From: an uncultured Lachnospiraceae bacterium
Lineage (GTDB): Bacteria; Bacillota; Clostridia; Lachnospirales; Lachnospiraceae
NCBI GenBank assembly: GCA_910587305.1
Contig: CAJUKV010000034.1
Location: forward strand, 1-36,891
Length of the DNA: 36,891 nt
Direction: 5' to 3'
Of the stretch, positions 1 through 6,278 are shown piece after piece (within the stretch, counting starts at the first letter, position 1; every line of letters starts with the position of its first letter). Below the pieces are notes generated by a model that worked only from the letters and a program-made list of their open reading frames with translations, searched no databases and had not been told where the DNA came from. Position numbers and translations under genes: made by a program.

Positions 1-6
1 GGGCAT

Positions 7-37
7 CCCCATTCCACCAGCTGAGCTGGTGGTTGGG
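7..37. repeat. Strong palindrome at the window edge, possible end of an IS200/IS605-like element
   Basis: The arms CCACCAGC (14-21) and GCTGGTGG (25-32) are perfectly complementary around a TGA loop. CCCA (8-11) and TGGG (34-37) extend the stem past a small internal loop. There is no T-run after it, so it is not a simple terminator. Subterminal hairpins of this kind are typical of IS200/IS605-type elements and their TnpB guide RNA ends, but no transposase is visible because the window starts here. The assignment to a mobile element is only a guess; the hairpin itself is certain. Confidence 0.35.
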
Positions 38-78
38 CCCTTGGGCGGTGAATAGTTAATAAATTATAGAATAAAAGA

Positions 79-107
79 TTGACAACTCCGATAGAGTGTG
101 ATAAATT
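79..107 (+). promoter_or_regulatory. Possible sigma-A type promoter
   Basis: A perfect TTGACA -35 box (79-84) is followed after 17 bp by TAAATT (102-107), a weak -10 box. The transcript would cover the possible 41-codon ORF at 212-337 and run into the hairpin at 403-452. The -35 is convincing and the -10 is not, so this is tentative. Confidence 0.4.
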
Positions 108-211
108 GTTTAGAAATTTAAGTGGCAATTTAGTCCAAAGCCGAACGATAGTAAATTTAAAGTCAAATTGAGGGAAAAACATGATTTCCCGGTTACAGAT
201 AAGGAGCGAAT

Positions 212-337
212 ATGTTTTACGGAAACAGCGTGCTATTTACCCAGATTATGGTCGCGTCCCAGATTTTTCATATTATGGCCGATAACCCGAAAACGGTAAA
301 GACCGGTAAACCGCCAGCAATTGGCAGTAACCGGTAA
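212..337 (+). CDS. Possible small 41-residue protein or leader peptide
   Basis: The ATG at 212 is preceded by AAGGAG (201-206) with a 5-nt spacer, and the frame stays open to TAA at 335-337. The product would begin MFYGNSVLFTQIMVASQ and end in a basic, proline- and glycine-containing tail. I recognise no family. It lies between a possible promoter (79-107) and an intrinsic terminator (403-452), so it could be a leader peptide for the ABC operon at 506 or an isolated small gene. The good ribosome binding site is the only positive coding evidence. The ACCGGTAAACC direct repeats at its 3' end (302-312, 330-340) argue that the region may be non-coding. Confidence 0.3.
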   Translation: MFYGNSVLFTQIMVASQIFHIMADNPKTVKTGKPPAIGSNR

Positions 338-402
338 ACCCGGAAAGTGCATGGCCATAGGATGAAAAGTCTTATTTGGCTGTGCGGTAATCAGGAGGAT
401 AG

Positions 403-452
403 AAAACCGCATGGTATATACACAGAAGTGTATATGTCAATGCGGTTTTTTT
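403..452 (+). terminator. Intrinsic terminator upstream of the ABC exporter operon
   Basis: AAAACCGCAT (403-412) pairs with ATGCGGTTTT (starting at 440). An inner TATATACAC / GTGTATAT stem closes on a short AGAA loop, and a T-run follows to 451. It sits only about 55 bp before the ABC ATPase start codon and follows a possible promoter, so it can either end an upstream transcript or act as an attenuator for the exporter genes. Confidence 0.7.
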
Positions 453-505
453 ATAGTCAAAAACCTTGCAGCAGGAGTGTTGATTTTCATGAGGAGGGAG
501 AAAAA

Positions 506-1315
506 ATGAAGGTAATCGAAGCGGAGAATCTATCAAAAACCTTTCGGGTGAGAGGAAAAGAAAAGGGAATGAAGGGCAGCATCAAGGCAATCTTTCAGCC
601 TCAGATGAAGGAGATTAAAGCGGTGGACGGCGTTTCTTTCGCGGTGGAGGAGGGGGAGGCGCTCGCCTTTATCGGGCCAAACGGAGCGGGAAAGAGCACA
701 ACGATTAAAATGCTCACAGGCATTCTTTATCCAGACGGCGGCAGTGTGAAGGTTTTGGGAATGGACCCTACGAAAAAAAGGAAGCGGCTGGCCTATGAGA
801 TTGGAACCGTATTCGGGCAAAAGGAGCAGCTTTGGACGCACCTGACGCCCTATGATAATTTCCGGTTTTTCGGAGCCATTTATGATATACCGGACAGTGA
901 AATTGAAAGGCGTATCGGGGAGCTTTCGGATACCTTCGCGCTTTCGGAGTTTATGAATACGCCGGTCAGGAATCTTTCTTTGGGGCAGCGGATTCGGTGC
1001 GAGATTGCAGCTTCTTTGATTCACAAACCTAAGGTATTGTTTTTGGATGAGCCAACCATAGGGTTAGACCCAGTGGTGAAGGAAAATATCCGCTCTCTCA
1101 TCCGGCAGATGAACAGGGATTTTCATACCACGATTTTTCTCACCAGTCATGACATTGGGGATATTGAAAAGCTCTGCAGGCGCGTTATCATTATAAATTC
1201 CGGGCAGATTGTGTTGGACGACTCCATGGAGCATTTGAAATTTTCCGACGCTTCTTTGGAAGATATTATCGTGAAAATTTATCAGGAAAAGGGGAGGGAG
1301 GAGCAGGACTTATGA
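506..1315 (+). CDS. ABC-2 type exporter, ATP-binding subunit
   Basis: This 269-residue protein is the cytoplasmic ATPase that powers an ABC-2 type membrane exporter. It carries Walker A GPNGAGKST (from residue 57), signature LSLGQ, Walker B VLFLDEP and the switch histidine in LTSHD. I chose the ATG at 506 because it follows GAGGAGGGAG and starts MKVIEAENLSKTF, the normal beginning of the fold; an in-frame ATG at 347 would add a tail running through the terminator hairpin at 403-452. The stop overlaps the first permease gene by 4 bases (ATGA), so the subunits are translationally coupled. The substrate cannot be told from sequence; relatives of this set with two separate DUF990-like permeases are annotated as exporters of unknown cargo. 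Confidence 0.93.
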   Translation: MKVIEAENLSKTFRVRGKEKGMKGSIKAIFQPQMKEIKAVDGVSFAVEEGEALAFIGPNGAGKSTTIKMLTGILYPDGGSVKVLGMDPTKKRKRLAYEIGTVFGQKEQLWTHLTPYDNFRFFGAIYDIPDSEIERRIGELSDTFALSEFMNTPVRNLSLGQRIRCEIAASLIHKPKVLFLDEPTIGLDPVVKENIRSLIRQMNRDFHTTIFLTSHDIGDIEKLCRRVIIINSGQIVLDDSMEHLKFSDASLEDIIVKIYQEKGREEQDL

Positions 1316-2103
1316 GAAAATATGCGGTTATCTACCGGTCCGTTCTGATGGAAAATCTGCAGTATGCTGCCAATATTGCGTTGGGGTTTGTCAGCTACTT
1401 TATTTTTATTTTTGTATTTATCAATCTTTGGGGTTATATGTATGGGGAGGGCGGAAACCGAATTGCCGGGTATACCAAGGAACAGATGATTTGGTACGTT
1501 ATGATTACGGAAATGATTTGGTTTGGCGCACACTCGGAGGCGGTGGTGGGGCAGGTGACGGCGGATATAAGGGGTGGGAATATTGCGTATCTGATGAACA
1601 AGCCCTATCATTACACCCTTTATATTCTGGCCAGGCATACCGGGGAGTGGTGTATACGGCTTCCCATGTATATGGCCTTTGCGGTGGTAATGGGGCTTAA
1701 CATGGTGGGAGGGATTGCGGGATTCGGCCTCCCGGCCCTTTTTTCCGCGGCGGTAAGCATCGTACTTGGGATTACCATTAACGGGGTCTTTAAGCTGTGC
1801 ATCAGCCTTTTGTCCTTTTGGATAGAGGATGCAAGGCCGTTCCAGTGGCTGTATGATAAATTGATTCTGATTGTGGGAACAGTTTTTCCCATAGAAATAT
1901 TTCCGGCATTTATAAGGCCCCTGCTGAAACTGACGCCTATTTACACGGTGTGCTATGGTCCGGCGAAGCTGGTGGTGGATTTTCATGTAGAGCAGCTTCC
2001 GGAAATCTTTCTTTCGCAGGTTTTGTACCTTGCCATGGGGATTGGTCTGATGTTTTTACTTTATGAAAAGGGGGTTAAAAAGTTATATGTCAACGGCGGT
2101 TAA
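1312..2103 (+). CDS. ABC-2 type exporter permease, first subunit
   Basis: A 263-residue integral membrane protein with about six hydrophobic segments, beginning MRKYAVIYRSVLMENLQYAA. The pattern of a short cytoplasmic start, an early hydrophobic segment rich in F and I, and segments near residues 105-190 fits the ABC-2 family related to DUF990/ABC2_membrane_6. It overlaps the ATPase gene by 4 bases and the next permease by 17 bases, so the three proteins are almost certainly one heterodimeric transporter. No substrate-binding protein is linked, as expected for an exporter. Confidence 0.85.
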   Translation: MRKYAVIYRSVLMENLQYAANIALGFVSYFIFIFVFINLWGYMYGEGGNRIAGYTKEQMIWYVMITEMIWFGAHSEAVVGQVTADIRGGNIAYLMNKPYHYTLYILARHTGEWCIRLPMYMAFAVVMGLNMVGGIAGFGLPALFSAAVSIVLGITINGVFKLCISLLSFWIEDARPFQWLYDKLILIVGTVFPIEIFPAFIRPLLKLTPIYTVCYGPAKLVVDFHVEQLPEIFLSQVLYLAMGIGLMFLLYEKGVKKLYVNGG

Positions 2104-2920
2104 AAACGGCGGACGCCATGCCTTGCCTGCTTCACCTGTGCGGAATCAGCTGCGGGTGTGTCTGCTTTCTATTAAATATAATATTATGCGGGAGATGGTG
2201 AACAAGGTTACTTTTCTTACCAATATCTGTTTTATGACGCTGAACAATGCGTCTTTTCTGGTTCAGTGGGTTATTTTGTTCCGCCTGAAGGATGATATTG
2301 GAGGGTACACGTTAAAGGAGATTATGCTGCTGTGGGGGCTTTGCGCCAGCAGTTACGGATTGTCCCATATTTTGTTTGCCAGGGTATTTATGCTGCCGGA
2401 ACTGATTATAAACGGCAAGCTGGATGCGTACCTGGTGCTGCCGAAAAATGTGCTGCTTGGGGTTATGACCTCGGCAACCACCACGTCGGCTATTGGAGAT
2501 TTGGCGTACGGGTTGATTGCCGCCTGTCTTTCCGGTTTTCAGGTGAAAAGGCTGTTTTTGTTTTGCTTCTTTACGGTGACAGGGACGTTTATTATCACGG
2601 CCTTTGCCCTTTTGTTGGGGAGCCTTTCTTTTTGGCTTGTGCGGATGGAAATTTTCGGGGAGCAGATGCTGAATGTTGTCATCAGTTTTGCCACTTATCC
2701 GGACGGGATTTTTAAGGGAGCCGTGAAGGCGCTGCTTTATTTTGCGATTCCTACCGGGATGATGGTTTATTTGCCGGTGCATTTGATTACGGATTTTGAT
2801 TTGAGAGGGGTTTTGGTAGTTTCGGGATATGCCGTTTTGCTTTCGGCAGCGGCGGTGGCGGTATTTTATAAGGGCCTGCGGAAATATTCTTCCGGAAACC
2901 TGATGGGGGCAAGGGTGTAG
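2087..2920 (+). CDS. ABC-2 type exporter permease, second subunit
   Basis: A 277-residue membrane protein with several long hydrophobic stretches (for example around LFCFFTVTGTFIITAFALLL). Its core resembles the first permease in layout, and the two probably form a heterodimer. I chose the ATG at 2087 (MSTAVKNGGRHA), which follows an AAAAGGGGG stretch; an in-frame ATG at 2063 lies deeper inside the upstream gene and has no better site. It is the last gene of the exporter operon: no gene follows until the MITE-like element at 3005. Confidence 0.83.
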   Translation: MSTAVKNGGRHALPASPVRNQLRVCLLSIKYNIMREMVNKVTFLTNICFMTLNNASFLVQWVILFRLKDDIGGYTLKEIMLLWGLCASSYGLSHILFARVFMLPELIINGKLDAYLVLPKNVLLGVMTSATTTSAIGDLAYGLIAACLSGFQVKRLFLFCFFTVTGTFIITAFALLLGSLSFWLVRMEIFGEQMLNVVISFATYPDGIFKGAVKALLYFAIPTGMMVYLPVHLITDFDLRGVLVVSGYAVLLSAAAVAVFYKGLRKYSSGNLMGARV

Positions 2921-2982
2921 AAATGCCTTTGGATGGAAGGGTTGGATGAAAAAACAATTTTATGGAAAGCGGGCGGAAGAAG

Positions 2983-2991
2983 TGTTATAAT
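2983..2991 (+). promoter_or_regulatory. Possible extended -10 promoter split from its gene by a MITE
   Basis: TGTTATAAT at 2983-2991 is a perfect extended -10 (TGnTATAAT); the -35 region (about 2963-2968, TGGAAA) is poor. Removing the repeat element and one copy of its 10-bp duplication places this box about 40 bp before the GAGGAGG site of the 58-codon gene at 3277, a natural promoter-to-gene distance. The link is inferred. Confidence 0.4.
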
Positions 2992-2994
2992 AGG

Positions 2995-3243
2995 CTCAAT
3001 AACCCAATGTCATTAAGTTAATGGCTGCGGACGCCAGGAGGAAAACAAACGCTGCCTCGCTTCGCGAGTCCGCTTATTGTAAAAATTCTCCGTCGCCGCG
3101 TTCTCGCTCCGTAAAAAGCGTAGCGGACACTAGGTTCGTGAAGTACCTCACCAAGTGCCGACGCTTTTTAAGGGGCTCCCCCAGAATTTTATTTTCCTCC
3201 CGGCTGGTTTTGGTGCTAAATTTAATGACATTGCTCAATAACC
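2995..3243 (+). mobile_element. R1-A: MITE-like element with 12-bp terminal inverted repeats and 10-bp target duplication
   Basis: CAATGTCATTAA at 3005-3016 and its exact reverse complement TTAATGACATTG at 3222-3233 bound a 229-bp element. Both termini abut a perfect 10-bp direct repeat, CTCAATAACC (2995-3004 and 3234-3243), the expected footprint of transposition. The interior is a nested imperfect palindrome: GGAGGAAAA near 3037-3045 faces TTTTCCTCC near 3192-3200, and TAAAAAGCGT (3112-3121) pairs with ACGCTTTTTA (3161-3170) around a further stem. No transposase is encoded; the 89-codon open frame crossing it is a by-product. A full-length autonomous relative elsewhere in the genome would have to supply transposase. 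A 10-bp duplication fits IS4-like elements among others, but the family is not established. Confidence 0.85.
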
Positions 3244-3276
3244 GTTTTTCATTTTCACATGAGGAGGTGAAATGGT

Positions 3277-3453
3277 ATGCCGTCAAATGAAAAAGAATTG
3301 AACGTAGCTCTCTTTGATCAGCTTACGCTGGTTGAGCGGATTGAACGGAAGGCGGAAAGTGGGGATATGGAGGAAGTAAAAGCTGAAATTGAAATCCTGA
3401 AAAGGGAGATTAATCGAAAGCTTTACCAAAAACCGCCGCTTGTAAGCGAATAA
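3277..3453 (+). CDS. Small charged helical protein of unknown function (58 residues)
   Basis: The frame starts at ATG 3277 after GAGGAGGTGA (3261-3270) and ends at TAA 3453. The product begins MPSNEKELNVALFDQLTLVE and continues as a lysine/glutamate-rich stretch with heptad-like spacing to about residue 50, ending in a short proline-containing tail; it probably forms a single amphipathic helix or short coiled coil. I recognise no family. It lies just downstream of the R1-A element, which appears to sit in its 5' untranslated region, and 82 bp before pheA, so it may share a transcript with pheA. The near-perfect ribosome binding site is the main reason to believe it is translated. Confidence 0.6.
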   Translation: MPSNEKELNVALFDQLTLVERIERKAESGDMEEVKAEIEILKREINRKLYQKPPLVSE

Positions 3454-3535
3454 CAATAGATTTTGGAATCAAGTTGTTTTGAAAATTTGTGCCCGGATCA
3501 GATTTGAGGTCTGCCGGCAAGAATAGGGGATCAGG

Positions 3536-4660
3536 ATGGATTTACTGGATTTGCGGAAACAAATTGACGGGATTGACGAGCAGATAGTGGCGCTCTACGA
3601 AAAGCGGATGGAGATATCCAGGCAGGTGGCGGAATATAAAATAGAGACCGGCAAAAAGGTTTTTGACAAGGTCAGGGAGGAAGAAAAGCTTCGGAAGGTG
3701 AAGTCGTTAACCCACAATGAGTTTAACAGCCACGGAATAGAGGAGCTTTTTGAGCAGATTATGTCCATGAGCCGCAAGCTTCAATATGGTCTTTTAGCGG
3801 AGCATGGCAGTATCGGGAAGCTTCCTTTTATAGGGGTGGACAGGCTTTATGAGGAAAAGGCAAGGGTGGTTTTCCAGGGGGCCAAAGGGGCCTACTCTCA
3901 GGCGGCCATGATGCAGTACTTTGGCGATAAAATCAGCAGTTTTCATGTAGACACCTTTCGGGACGCCATGACGGCCATTGAAGAGGGAAGCGCAGATTTT
4001 GCCGTGCTTCCGATTGAAAATTCCACGGCCGGGATTGTCAGCGAAATATATGATTTGCTGGCGGAATTTGAGAATTACATTGTGGGGGAACAGATTATCA
4101 AGATTGAGCATTGCTTAATGGCGCTGCCGGGCGCGAAAATCGAGGAGATTGAGACGGTGTACTCCCATCCTCAGTCTTTGATGCAGTCGGCGCGGTTTTT
4201 GAATGAATACGGCTGGCAGCAGATTAGCATGCAGAACAATGCCTTTGCGGCCCGGAAAGTGGCGGGGAGCGAGGATAAGCATAAAGCAGCTATTGCAAGC
4301 GAGTATGCGGCCAAGCTTTATGGGCTTGAGGTGCTTGTAAAGGGGGTAAACCAGTCCAGCACCAACTCCACCCGCTTTATCATCGTGACAAACCAGAAGG
4401 TCTTTTTGAAGGATGCAAAGAAGGTCAGCATTTGCTTTGAAGTGCCTCACGAGAGCGGCTCTTTGTACCACATGCTTTCCCACTTTATCTACAACAATCT
4501 GAACATGAACAGGATTGAGAGCAGGCCTATTGAGGGGAGAAACTGGGAATATCGGTTTTTCATTGATTTTGACGGGAATTTGTCGGACAGTTCGGTGAAA
4601 AATGCTCTGCGCGGCTTACGGGAGGAAGCGCGGAATATGCGGATACTTGGGAATTATTAG
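3536..4660 (+). CDS. pheA: Bifunctional chorismate mutase / prephenate dehydratase
   Basis: This 374-residue enzyme makes phenylpyruvate, the precursor of phenylalanine, from chorismate via prephenate in the cytoplasm. Residues 1 to about 85 (MDLLDLRKQIDGIDEQIVAL...) are an AroQ-type chorismate mutase. Residues from about 110 to 285 are prephenate dehydratase, opening with VVFQGAKGAYSQAA and ending with the catalytic TRF motif in STNSTRFIIV. The last 80 residues are an ACT domain with the phenylalanine-binding ESRP motif (NRIESRPIEGRNWEY); the partner GALV motif reads GSLY here. Feedback inhibition by phenylalanine is therefore expected. The length is normal for P-proteins. No T-box or leader peptide was seen in the short upstream gap. 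Confidence 0.95.
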   Translation: MDLLDLRKQIDGIDEQIVALYEKRMEISRQVAEYKIETGKKVFDKVREEEKLRKVKSLTHNEFNSHGIEELFEQIMSMSRKLQYGLLAEHGSIGKLPFIGVDRLYEEKARVVFQGAKGAYSQAAMMQYFGDKISSFHVDTFRDAMTAIEEGSADFAVLPIENSTAGIVSEIYDLLAEFENYIVGEQIIKIEHCLMALPGAKIEEIETVYSHPQSLMQSARFLNEYGWQQISMQNNAFAARKVAGSEDKHKAAIASEYAAKLYGLEVLVKGVNQSSTNSTRFIIVTNQKVFLKDAKKVSICFEVPHESGSLYHMLSHFIYNNLNMNRIESRPIEGRNWEYRFFIDFDGNLSDSSVKNALRGLREEARNMRILGNY

Positions 4661-4738
4661 GAGTGTGTTTTTACTTTCGGATATGCAAAGCATCACAGTT
4701 TTACTGCAATATTTTTTGCAAACGCGCCGTAGCTTGAC

Positions 4739-4864
4739 CGATATCATTAAGTTAACGGATATGGATGCCGGGATGAACAAGTTTGGAAGTAAACTTCCAA
4801 ACTCTTTATTGGTGGCAGTACCGCAAGCACGGCTTGCGGTATGCGGGGGTATAAAAATGACATT
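4739..4864. repeat. R2-D: double-hairpin intergenic repeat, flanked by R1-like ends
   Basis: The core (4779-4849) holds hairpin 1, AGTTTGGAAGT (4780-4790) with ACTTCCAAACT (4793-4803), and hairpin 2, TACCGCAAGC (4819-4828) with GCTTGCGGTA (4832-4841) and a 3-nt loop, followed by GCGGGGGTATAAAAATG. Outside it, CGATATCATTAA (4739-4750) and AATGACATT (4856-4864) resemble the R1 terminal repeats with mismatches, so R2 may be carried by an R1-related element. No target duplication was found. It lies about 90 bp before the AAA+ ATPase gene, same orientation. Together with the pheA 3' flank it accounts for most of the 4661-4952 gap; no gene was seen there. Confidence 0.8.
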
Positions 4865-4952
4865 AACGGTCTGCTAATTTGCTATGGAACGTTTGTGCAA
4901 AAGGGCGCGAATACGGTTTTGTAAAGCCGTGTCTGTCATGTGGGAGATATGA

Positions 4953-6278
4953 ATGAGAGAACAGGAACTAATTGTATACAAGGAATTTCAAAAGGAAGAA
5001 GGCCGCCTTTTGCACGACATGTCGTGGTTGATGGAGCATTATAAGGATGATGCCACAGCTGGGGAAGGGAAAACCAGGCAGGAGAAGGCGGCGCTTTTGT
5101 ACGGCTGCATCCACCGGATGCTGGAAATGGCGGGAAATCATGGGTTTTACGGCAATTTATGGCACTGCTATCTGGCCAATCTGCTTGTAAACAATGAAAA
5201 CAGCTACAGTATGGCCTGCGAGGTGACGGGGAGGGCCACGGGCACCGTCAACCGGGCAGTGCTCCATGATATTGCCATTTTTAAGGAACTTTTTGACTAT
5301 GATTTTTCCGATATGGTGAAAACCCTTTCGGTGGATGTCTTTGAGCTGGTTACGGATTACACGGGAAGCGACGACGCGGGCAGGGTGTACAACAGCCGTA
5401 TCAGGGACCGGATTTGTTCTCTGGCGGTTCAGTTTACGAAAGACCGCACGCCGGAGGAAATGAAGGATACGCTTACCGGGTTTTACAAGGAATACGGCGT
5501 TGGAAAATTCGGGCTTCACAAGGCGTTTCGGGTGGAGCGCGGGGAAAAGGGCGTGGAGATTGTACCCATACGGAAAATTGCCCACGTGTATCTGGAAGAT
5601 TTGGTGGGATATGAGATCCCCAAGCAAAAGCTGATTGAGAACACGGAGGCTTTCGTGGAGGGGAGAAAGGCCAACAACTGCCTGCTTTTTGGGGATGCGG
5701 GAACGGGCAAATCCTCCAGCATAAAAGGAATTGCCAACGCGTATTATGAAAAAGGGCTCCGTATCATAGAGTTGTACAAGCACCAGTTTCAGGATCTGAA
5801 TGAGGTGATTGGGCAGATTAAAAACAGAAATTATAAATTTATTATTTATATGGACGATTTAAGCTTTGAGGATTTTGAGACGGAGTATAAATATTTGAAA
5901 GCTGTGATAGAAGGCGGTCTGGAACAAAAGCCGCCTAACGTGCTGATATACGCCACCTCCAACAGACGTCATCTGATACGGGAGAAATTTTCGGACAAAG
6001 GGGAGGGAAGGGACGATTTGCACAAAGGGGACACGGTGCAGGAGAAGCTTTCGTTGGCCTCCCGCTTTGGGGTTACCATCTTTTTTGCGGCACCGGATAA
6101 AAAGGAGTTTCAAACGATTGTCAGGGAGCTGGCAAAGCGTCATGGGGTAGCGATGCCCCAGGAGGAGCTTTTGCTTGAGGCCAATAAATGGGAGCTTTCC
6201 CACGGCGGGCTCTCGGGCAGATGCGCCCAGCAGTTTATCGATTATTTACTTGGAAGGAAGGGGAACACATGTCAGTAA
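4953..6278 (+). CDS. DUF815-type AAA+ ATPase
   Basis: A 441-residue predicted cytoplasmic ATPase. Walker A GDAGTGKS lies at about residues 247-254 and Walker B with flanking hydrophobics in KFIIYMDDLSFEDFE. An arginine-containing sensor region follows in YATSNRRHLIREKFSD. The N-terminal 200 residues are helical and without a recognised domain. The layout matches the DUF815 family of ATPases, whose substrate is unknown. The stop overlaps the exopolyphosphatase gene by 10 bases, so it is co-translated with the polyphosphate genes. A link between this ATPase and phosphate or stress metabolism is inferred from context only. The in-frame start at 4953 gives a full-length family member; its upstream GGGAGATATGA sequence is an adequate site. 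Confidence 0.85.
   Translation: MREQELIVYKEFQKEEGRLLHDMSWLMEHYKDDATAGEGKTRQEKAALLYGCIHRMLEMAGNHGFYGNLWHCYLANLLVNNENSYSMACEVTGRATGTVNRAVLHDIAIFKELFDYDFSDMVKTLSVDVFELVTDYTGSDDAGRVYNSRIRDRICSLAVQFTKDRTPEEMKDTLTGFYKEYGVGKFGLHKAFRVERGEKGVEIVPIRKIAHVYLEDLVGYEIPKQKLIENTEAFVEGRKANNCLLFGDAGTGKSSSIKGIANAYYEKGLRIIELYKHQFQDLNEVIGQIKNRNYKFIIYMDDLSFEDFETEYKYLKAVIEGGLEQKPPNVLIYATSNRRHLIREKFSDKGEGRDDLHKGDTVQEKLSLASRFGVTIFFAAPDKKEFQTIVRELAKRHGVAMPQEELLLEANKWELSHGGLSGRCAQQFIDYLLGRKGNTCQ

Noticed and set aside
1282..1986. 234-codon reverse-strand frame opposite the first ABC permease
   Set aside because: Its composition is rich in His, Lys, Arg and Pro, typical of the complement of a membrane protein gene.
3021..3290. 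89-codon open frame across the R1-A element
   Set aside because: It lies within the palindromic repeat, has no ribosome binding site, and its product is basic and low in complexity. The adjoining 58-codon gene in another frame has a near-perfect site.
4602..4877. 91-codon frame crossing the end of pheA and repeat R2-D
   Set aside because: It overlaps the ACT domain in another frame and then reads through repeat hairpins; no ribosome binding site.
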